Shown piece after piece: positions 24,316 to 28,745 of a DNA stretch of 28,745 nt. The position numbers and the translations under genes were made by a program. The notes beneath the pieces are model-generated. The model was not told where the DNA came from, ran no database searches, and saw only the letters and a list, made by a program, of their open reading frames with translations. The stretch lies in NCBI GenBank assembly GCA_041690695.1, contig JBEPVZ010000013.1:1-28745 (forward strand), in the 5' to 3' direction. Positions within the stretch are counted from its first letter, which is position 1. Every line of letters starts with the position of its first letter. This DNA is from JBEPVZ01 sp041690695. GTDB lineage: Bacteria > Patescibacteriota > Microgenomatia > Daviesbacterales > UBA10151.

Positions 24316-24344
24316 TTAATATCTTTAATTGCTTAGTGTGTCAA
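24316..24344 (-). promoter_or_regulatory. Promoter of the LamG-like gene, leaderless geometry
   Basis: A perfect TTGACA (24344-24339), a 17-base spacer and TATTAA (24321-24316), ending exactly 7 bases before ATG 24308. The -35 starts 8 bases after the RodZ-like stop, so the two genes are probably transcribed separately. Confidence 0.65.
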
Positions 24345-24352
24345 GTGGAGAC

Positions 24353-24991
24353 TTACTTTTTGACAAAAACTGTCCGATCAATTTGAGCGGACTGACCAAA
24401 CTTACTAGTGGCCGTCACAATAATCTGGTTAACCGAAGTCGATAGTTTAATCTCTTCTTTGAAGTGGCCATCTTTATCCGTCCCAACCTCTTGATTATTA
24501 ACCGTAACCTTAACCTCAGGATCAGTATTACCTTCAACGATCACCGATGGATTATCCAAGGTTTGAGAATCAGTCGGACTAGTCACAACTAAGTTGGGGG
24601 CTCCCGCAAATTGACGATACTCAACCCAAAGATAAACAAAAAACCCAATGACGATTAAAACTAAAAACATCGCCACGACCCGAGCCGGGGTAATTCGAAA
24701 TCTCTTTTGTTTAAGCGGATTAGAAAAGCTTTCTAAAACAATCGGCGGATGTTTTTTAGTTTCAAAACCGCGTCTAAAAACAGCCAGTAATTTATCGGCA
24801 TCCAAATTTAAAAACTTACCATAATTTTTAATAAAACCTTGAACAAAGGTTGAAGGAGGCAACTTATCATAATTATCCGCTTCTAAAAATTGTAAAAGCT
24901 CTTTTCGGATTTTAGTATGCTTCTCAATATCTTCTAAGGTATAGTGTTTCGCTTCACGAGTTTCTTTTAGAATTTGGCCAACAGTCTTCAT
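24353..24991 (-). CDS. RodZ-like HTH membrane protein with Ig-like outer domain
   Basis: The 212-residue protein has a Cro/C1-type helix-turn-helix of the RodZ kind at residues 1-70 (TVGQILKETREAKHYTLEDI, then FVQGFIKNYGKFLNLDADKL). A basic linker and a membrane span near residues 103-123 follow. The outer beta domain (132-212, PNLVVTSPTDSQTL then VTVNNQEVGTDKDGHF) resembles bacterial Ig-like modules. RodZ links MreB to the wall-elongation machinery. No mreB is in the window. The outer domain differs from the E. coli RodZ tail but this arrangement is widespread. Divergent from the 25059 gene. Confidence 0.85.
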   Translation of the reverse strand: MKTVGQILKETREAKHYTLEDIEKHTKIRKELLQFLEADNYDKLPPSTFVQGFIKNYGKFLNLDADKLLAVFRRGFETKKHPPIVLESFSNPLKQKRFRITPARVVAMFLVLIVIGFFVYLWVEYRQFAGAPNLVVTSPTDSQTLDNPSVIVEGNTDPEVKVTVNNQEVGTDKDGHFKEEIKLSTSVNQIIVTATSKFGQSAQIDRTVFVKK

Positions 24992-25001
24992 TTATTCGAC
25001 A

Positions 25002-25010
25002 ATTATACCA
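25002..25010 (-). promoter_or_regulatory. Extended -10 promoter of the RodZ-like gene
   Basis: TGG followed by a perfect TATAAT (25007-25002), ending 10 bases before ATG 24991; TTATCA is a possible -35 at 16 bases. The leader should be about 3-4 bases. Confidence 0.5.
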
Positions 25011-25022
25011 ACAATTGGGGAG

Positions 25023-25051
25023 TTGATAACGACTATATCCTGAACTATAAT
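25023..25051 (+). promoter_or_regulatory. Promoter of the 185-aa gene, leaderless geometry
   Basis: TTGATA (25023-25028), a 17-base spacer and a perfect TATAAT (25046-25051), ending exactly 7 bases before ATG 25059. The best promoter in the window. Confidence 0.75.
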
Positions 25052-25058
25052 TCGGCTA

Positions 25059-25616
25059 ATGCCTGACTACAGTTCTCTACCTCCCGCCGGAAACTCAAAA
25101 CAAGGTCAAAAGTACGTTAGTAAATTAACTAAGCTTATCTATCAAGATCGACTAATTGCTGAACATAGTGATCTTAAAAAATTTGATCTAAGCTGCATGC
25201 AGGATCATTATCGCCTCAATTTAGAAAACTATGAGGTTGAACTCAGTCATAGCAAGCACCCAACTACTGGAGATGATATGTTTGTGCTGCTTTTCAATGG
25301 CTTGAAAAGTATTACCAATATCCAAGATAAAGCGATTCTTTCCTATATCCACTTAAACCAAGACCAATTTCAGGCTCTCAAGATGGCTTGTGATCAACAA
25401 ATAGCTCGGACTGAAGTCACCCGTCAACAAGCTAGATTCGAGGAGACGATGGCCCCGATTGATCAAGCTTTAGATTCACTTCAAAATGATGATAGCCAGA
25501 CGATGGAACAGCCTAAAATAGAACAGATCGCGGATGAACCATTATTAAGTGCGCCAGAGGATATGTTACTAGAGTCTCCTGAGGAACAGGCTACTCAGCA
25601 GCCTGCCATTGCTTAA
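25059..25616 (+). CDS. Protein of unknown function, 185 residues
   Basis: No family is recognised. Residues about 15-130 look like a compact alpha/beta domain (KYVSKLTKLIYQDRLIAEHS, NYEVELSHSKHPTTGDDMFV). The C-terminal third, from about residue 130, is a low-complexity acidic and Gln-rich tail (QNDDSQTMEQPKIEQIADE) that is probably disordered. There is no signal peptide or membrane span, so it should be cytoplasmic. It has the strongest promoter seen here and stands alone, divergent from the RodZ-like gene and convergent with the lysozyme-like gene 5 bases beyond its stop. Confidence 0.8.
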   Translation: MPDYSSLPPAGNSKQGQKYVSKLTKLIYQDRLIAEHSDLKKFDLSCMQDHYRLNLENYEVELSHSKHPTTGDDMFVLLFNGLKSITNIQDKAILSYIHLNQDQFQALKMACDQQIARTEVTRQQARFEETMAPIDQALDSLQNDDSQTMEQPKIEQIADEPLLSAPEDMLLESPEEQATQQPAIA

Positions 25617-25621
25617 TCCCT

Positions 25622-26275
25622 TTAATTTATAACTAAACTCAAGCTGGAGCTATTAACCTTAAGTGCAGTTTGATTCTGAAAGATTGGCCCAGTTACTAGC
25701 TCCGCGGCCTGGGTGGCTTGGACTTGTTGATTATAGTTTGAAATTTGGGGTCCAAATTTATTTAAAAAATCTTTTGAATATTGATCAAGCTCTTGCATAT
25801 AATAATCAACTTGCCAACCCCAATCTGGATTAGTTGAATAGTGAGTATTCATCGCATAAGGCGTAATTAATCCTTGATTAACATATTTTTGTTTAATATC
25901 TTGGCTAATATAGCCAATCGCACTATCCCAAGAGTTAAAAAAGAACCCTTTGCCGCTATGAATGCCATATCCCCAGGCATTATAAGAATTAGCTGGGAAA
26001 CGGTGGCCAAACCTTGATTCAACCGCCGAAATGGCTGGTAAAAGTTTCCAATCAAAGCCATTTTTATCAGCTTCACTAATGAACTTTTCGGCTTCATCTT
26101 GAAATGGTGCCTGGTAACCTTCCAAATAATATTTTAAAACCAGCACTCGGGGATCAAGAGTTTTTAAAGTGTTGGGGACAGTTTGAGCTGAGACCGAAGT
26201 TGCCCCAAAAGTGGTGTAGAGAATCAGAGGGAAGAAGATAGTTAAACTTGAAAGCAGTTTAGAAAGTTTGGGCAT
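25622..26275 (-). CDS. Secreted lysozyme-like/glucosaminidase-family protein
   Basis: The 217-residue protein has a signal peptide with a likely cut after SVSA (residue 30). The mature part has a lysozyme-like segment: KLLPAISAVESRFG, where E86 is the expected catalytic Glu, then NSYNAWGYGIHSGKGFFFNSW. This pattern fits glucosaminidase (PF01832) or related goose-lysozyme-like enzymes that cleave peptidoglycan. A C-terminal stretch from about residue 165 is Gln/Asn/Ser-rich, ending in a hydrophobic VNSSSLSLVIN. It has its own promoter, formed partly from sequence duplicated from the 3' end of the next upstream gene. Exact family not settled. Confidence 0.8.
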   Translation of the reverse strand: MPKLSKLLSSLTIFFPLILYTTFGATSVSAQTVPNTLKTLDPRVLVLKYYLEGYQAPFQDEAEKFISEADKNGFDWKLLPAISAVESRFGHRFPANSYNAWGYGIHSGKGFFFNSWDSAIGYISQDIKQKYVNQGLITPYAMNTHYSTNPDWGWQVDYYMQELDQYSKDFLNKFGPQISNYNQQVQATQAAELVTGPIFQNQTALKVNSSSLSLVIN

Positions 26276-26295
26276 AGGACTCTTAACAGTGACTT

Positions 26296-26324
26296 ATTTT
26301 AGCAATAATGAGTATTTTCGGCAA
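26296..26324 (-). promoter_or_regulatory. Promoter of the lysozyme-like gene
   Basis: TTGCCG (26324-26319), a 17-base spacer and an extended -10 (TGC then TAAAAT, 26301-26296). The leader is about 13 bases and has a weak AAGAG. The promoter coincides with copy 1 of the direct repeat at 26297-26371. Confidence 0.5.
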
Positions 26325-26371
26325 GATAGAATAACGCTATTTTAGCAATAATCGAGTAAAGCTTTCGGCAA
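26297..26371. repeat. Imperfect direct repeat spanning the PIG-L 3' end and the next promoter
   Basis: TTTTAGCAATAAT is present exactly at 26297-26309 and 26340-26352. In both copies GAGTA and then TTTCGGCAA follow in the same order (ending 26324 and 26371), with small insertions in the second. Copy 2 is the coding end of the PIG-L gene. Confidence 0.7.
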
Positions 26372-27047
26372 ATTTGACCCCATTTTTTTGGCCTTCTTCA
26401 GCCGCCAGGTTTTTCATCCATTGGCCAGTTTCTTCTGGATCATCCAGTTGGCTAGCATGAGCCTTAATGGCTTCAACCTTTTTATCAATAGTCTCCGAGA
26501 TGTCAATAAAATAATTGGGATTTTTCGGCCAATAAACGAAAACTTCATGAACGGTATGGGGAGTTAGACCTTCATTAGAATGGTCTGGAAAGGACGCTAA
26601 ATCACGTGAGAGTGGATAAACTGCATCCAGAGTCGCAATCCCAGTTTGACGGTGGTCATTATGATTAATAAAGGCATACTCATCATCCGAATTTAATCGA
26701 TAAATCCAATCTGGATCATGAGTAAAAACCATATCTGGTTTAATTTTCCGGATAATTTTGACTATCTTTTCTTTAAACTCTAAATTGGCAATCAAATTAC
26801 CATCTTCTTCGTTTAAAAAGAAGATCTCTTTGACCCCGACTACATCTGCGGCGACCTGTTGTTCCTTGTGTCTCGCCTCAACTAAAACGTCGTTATCAAT
26901 AGCATGGTGACGACTACCTCGATTACCATCGGTACAGACTAAATAATAGATGTCAGCACCTTCTTTGGCAAACGTAGCTAAGCTGCCAACGCAACCAAAA
27001 TCGATATCATCAGGATGAGCTCCAATAGCGAGAATTACTTTAGGCAT
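26337..27047 (-). CDS. PIG-L/LmbE-family deacetylase
   Basis: The 236-residue protein has the zinc-binding AHPDD at residues 10-14 (H11, D14) and NHNDH at 128-132 (H132), the hallmarks of the GlcNAc-PI/LmbE de-N-acetylase family. Members remove acetyl groups from N-acetylglucosaminyl compounds such as those of mycothiol, bacillithiol, teicoplanin or GlcNAc-lipids. TDGNRGS and EARHKEQQVAADVVG are the usual following segments. There is no signal peptide. It lies 16 bases after the CofE-like gene and is probably co-transcribed with it, though a TATACT ends 10 bases before its ATG. Substrate unknown. Confidence 0.92.
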   Translation of the reverse strand: MPKVILAIGAHPDDIDFGCVGSLATFAKEGADIYYLVCTDGNRGSRHHAIDNDVLVEARHKEQQVAADVVGVKEIFFLNEEDGNLIANLEFKEKIVKIIRKIKPDMVFTHDPDWIYRLNSDDEYAFINHNDHRQTGIATLDAVYPLSRDLASFPDHSNEGLTPHTVHEVFVYWPKNPNYFIDISETIDKKVEAIKAHASQLDDPEETGQWMKNLAAEEGQKNGVKFAESFTRLLLK

Positions 27048-27063
27048 AACGTATCTAAGTATA

Positions 27064-27819
27064 TCAAATCTTGGCGCCTTTTTTCCAAAGGACCGCCTTC
27101 AAGAATGGCCGATACAGATCTTCCTCGATTGGAACATTCAAATTTGAAAAAGGTTCAGAGCTTTTAGCGGGCTTATCTGTAAACTTAATCTGATTAAAAT
27201 CAGTTATTAAAACGACTGGTGTTTGCTCTGATCCCTCACCCATAGCTAGAACAGCCACCGAAGCTAGGCTATCGGGAATGTTTGATTGAGAAACTTTCAT
27301 CTCCCGACCAAATAGATCATTCCGGCCTCGGTAATCATTTAACGGCTCAAAGCCAAAATGAGCTAGCGAGATACCAACTAGTCCTCGCCGAAGCGGAATA
27401 GTATGCGAGTCGGTTAATATGACGCCCAGATTTTTAATCTTAAATTTATTTGTTAAATAACTCCAGATCTTTTTAGCCGAAGCCGTTGGATCCTCAGGCC
27501 ACAAAATATAATAGCCGTTGCCATTACTCTCATCAATTCCAGCCGTGCCAATTAATAAATTATGCGAAATCGTATGCATTAACCATTTACCTGGCACATG
27601 CTCTCTTGGCAAATATAAACTTGATTCTGAAATAATCAGCTTATCTTTATCGGGAACTTGATCTGCTGAAATACATCGACCTTCACCGATTGAAACAACC
27701 TTTGAAGCGATTGCCAAAATTGTATTATCAGCTAAATTAAGCAAGCTCTGATCAAGTAGCTGCCACAAATCATCCTGCGGCGGAACCATCTTTTGAGTTT
27801 TAATTGGAGTGATGATCAT
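27064..27819 (-). CDS. CofE-like ligase (coenzyme F420-0:L-glutamate ligase family)
   Basis: The 251-residue protein matches the CofE fold: ASKVVSIGEGR at residues 38-48, GTAGIDESN at 91-99, ILWPEDPTASAKKI, GVILTDSHTIPLRRG at 132-146, NDYRGRNDLFG at 161-171 and SLASVAVLAMG at 184-194. CofE adds glutamate to F420-0 with GTP and a divalent metal. No other F420 gene is visible here. CPR genomes often carry such proteins without an F420 pathway, so another gamma-glutamyl-type ligation is possible. A TFGRP-like segment of true CofE is SHTIP here. It precedes the PIG-L gene and may share its transcript. Confidence 0.85.
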   Translation of the reverse strand: MIITPIKTQKMVPPQDDLWQLLDQSLLNLADNTILAIASKVVSIGEGRCISADQVPDKDKLIISESSLYLPREHVPGKWLMHTISHNLLIGTAGIDESNGNGYYILWPEDPTASAKKIWSYLTNKFKIKNLGVILTDSHTIPLRRGLVGISLAHFGFEPLNDYRGRNDLFGREMKVSQSNIPDSLASVAVLAMGEGSEQTPVVLITDFNQIKFTDKPAKSSEPFSNLNVPIEEDLYRPFLKAVLWKKGAKI

Positions 27820-27861
27820 TCTTTAGCCTGCTGTTTATGGTAATAATAGCATTTAAGCTAT

Positions 27862-28389
27862 CTACATATTCAAATTCTGCCGAGCTTGGAGAAGTCTTAA
27901 ATGGAAAGATTGATCACTATATTTCTGAAGTGCTACTCTAATCCCTCGATCAGAAAGTTCTGGGATAGTTGCTCGATCTACGCCCAAAAACTTCTGATTC
28001 AAAAGGTTACGTCTAAACTTATTCGCTACTCCCTCCTGGTAAATTGCCAACCGAGCAGCTAGCAAGAAGGCTTCTTCAAAATTTACATCGATCGGTGTTT
28101 GGGGATGATCCACCTTCAAGAATCTGGCATTCGCATAGTTTTCACGAATAGAACCTATTAGTGAAGTCTTAAAAGCTCGCCCCAACAGATCAATAGAATG
28201 CAAGTCAATTTGAGTAAATCTGGTCCCAGAATATTTCGATTCCACAGCAGCCCTAAACCTCCGTAAGGCTCTCCCAAACTCCGGGTGAATACCTTCTTCA
28301 AAACAAAAGGCAGTAGCTTGATACAGCTTACCTTGAAAAGAAGTTAAATCACCACCCGATAAAGTCCTGGCTATTAGCTCATGTGGCAT
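27862..28389 (-). CDS. Protein of unknown function, 175 residues
   Basis: No family is recognised. The product is basic and largely helical (HPEFGRALRRFRAAVESKYSG, LLAARLAIYQEGVANKFRRN) and lacks a signal peptide and membrane span. One Cys and several His are present but no metal motif. It has a consensus promoter of its own and lies 42 bases before the CofE-like gene, so all of 28389-26337 could be one transcript. Its length and clean promoter argue that it is real. Confidence 0.75.
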   Translation of the reverse strand: MPHELIARTLSGGDLTSFQGKLYQATAFCFEEGIHPEFGRALRRFRAAVESKYSGTRFTQIDLHSIDLLGRAFKTSLIGSIRENYANARFLKVDHPQTPIDVNFEEAFLLAARLAIYQEGVANKFRRNLLNQKFLGVDRATIPELSDRGIRVALQKYSDQSFHLRLLQARQNLNM

Positions 28390-28400
28390 AGTGGATCAAG

Positions 28401-28429
28401 ATACTACTGAAGCTTAGGAAATTTGTCAA
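28401..28429 (-). promoter_or_regulatory. Promoter of the 175-aa gene
   Basis: A perfect TTGACA (28429-28424), a 17-base spacer and TAGTAT (28406-28401), ending 11 bases before ATG 28389. The leader should be about 4 bases. Confidence 0.65.
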
Positions 28430-28431
28430 AC

Positions 28432-28745
28432 CTATTGCTGAGGAGTCGCTTCACTAGCCGTACTAAAATATTCATCTGGGTTACGCATTAAAACATCTCT
28501 TGGCTTAGCACCATCCCCTGCCCCAACAATTCCCGCCGCTTCAAGCTCATCTAAAATCCGAGCTGCCCTGGCATAACCAATCCTTAAACGTCGTTGCAGT
28601 AACGAAGCTGAAGCTCGATCATATTGGCAAACCGTTCGAACCGCTTCTTCAAATAAATCATCCCTGTCATCAGCTCCTCCGCCACCGCCATTTTTACCAG
28701 CCTTACCGATCGGCTGTTCAATAACATCGGCGCTGTATTGGGGCG
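28432..28745 (-). CDS. ftsK: FtsK/SpoIIIE DNA translocase, C-terminal end only
   Basis: A minus-strand frame enters from the right edge and ends at TAG 28434-28432. Its last 104 residues hold the FtsK gamma winged-helix domain: DDLFEEAVRTVCQYDRASAS, LLQRRLRIGYARAARILDEL, then EAAGIVGAGDGAKPRDVLM. This domain reads KOPS-like polar sequences and activates XerCD at dif during chromosome segregation. A Gly-rich stretch (GKNGGGGGADD) joins it to the motor, which lies outside the window. A short tail (STASEATPQQ) follows. Confidence 0.93.
   Translation of the reverse strand, partial: PQYSADVIEQPIGKAGKNGGGGGADDRDDLFEEAVRTVCQYDRASASLLQRRLRIGYARAARILDELEAAGIVGAGDGAKPRDVLMRNPDEYFSTASEATPQQ

Noticed and set aside
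1..28745. UGA recoded as glycine, as in some CPR groups
   Set aside because: TGA ends rpoB (with the rpoC overlap), sod and other genes at the expected family lengths, and no in-frame TGA interrupts conserved proteins.

Overview
This window looks like a stretch of core chromosome from a Candidate Phyla Radiation (Patescibacteria) bacterium. The call rests on several things: a compact, AT-rich layout, almost no visible Shine-Dalgarno sites, an alanyl-tRNA synthetase without its C-terminal domain, a CofE-like ligase with no other F420 gene in sight, and an envelope protein with a baseplate-J-like domain. The code appears standard: TGA ends rpoB, sod and several other genes, and Trp is TGG. That argues against the UGA-recoding lineages (Gracilibacteria, Absconditabacteria). 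A Microgenomates-like placement is my guess only.

Layout. Bases 1-8533 (minus strand) hold rpoB-rpoC-rpsL-rpsG, then a NUDIX gene with its own promoter that runs off the left edge. A Mn-type superoxide dismutase lies just upstream of rpoB. From 9309 to 11345 (plus) is a four-gene envelope operon: three unknown membrane or secreted proteins and a DedA/VTT membrane protein. Next come a DnaQ exonuclease/GIY-YIG nuclease fusion and a histidine phosphatase (both minus). A diacylglycerol-kinase-like gene follows, then a Ppx/GppA - GDPMH-like NUDIX - YecM-like cluster (plus). From 16257 to 20459 (minus) is an operon of an actin-like/baseplate-J fusion protein, sortase, RuvX and MltG. alaS and a 41-aa small ORF follow (plus). 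The remainder is mostly minus: a small membrane protein, a secreted LamG-like repeat protein, a RodZ-like protein, a lysozyme-like protein, a PIG-L deacetylase, a CofE-like ligase, an unknown protein and the C-terminus of FtsK. One unknown plus-strand gene lies at 25059-25616. No gene-free stretch exceeds 300 bases.

The strongest non-gene signal is promoter geometry. At ten starts a sigma70-type -10 box ends exactly 7 or 8 bases before the start codon, often with a -35 box 17 bases further upstream, so these mRNAs should be leaderless or nearly so. This rule corrects several starts, supports the 41-aa gene, and shows one divergent pair sharing a single overlapping -10 box (13418-13425). By contrast, rpoB and the actin-like/baseplate-J gene have longer predicted leaders, each with a terminator-like hairpin.

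Functionally the window combines transcription and translation core genes with an unusually rich set of envelope factors: sortase, MltG, RodZ, a lysozyme-like enzyme, a secreted repeat protein, the baseplate-J fusion and the DedA operon. I found no mobile element, CRISPR array, tRNA or rRNA gene.
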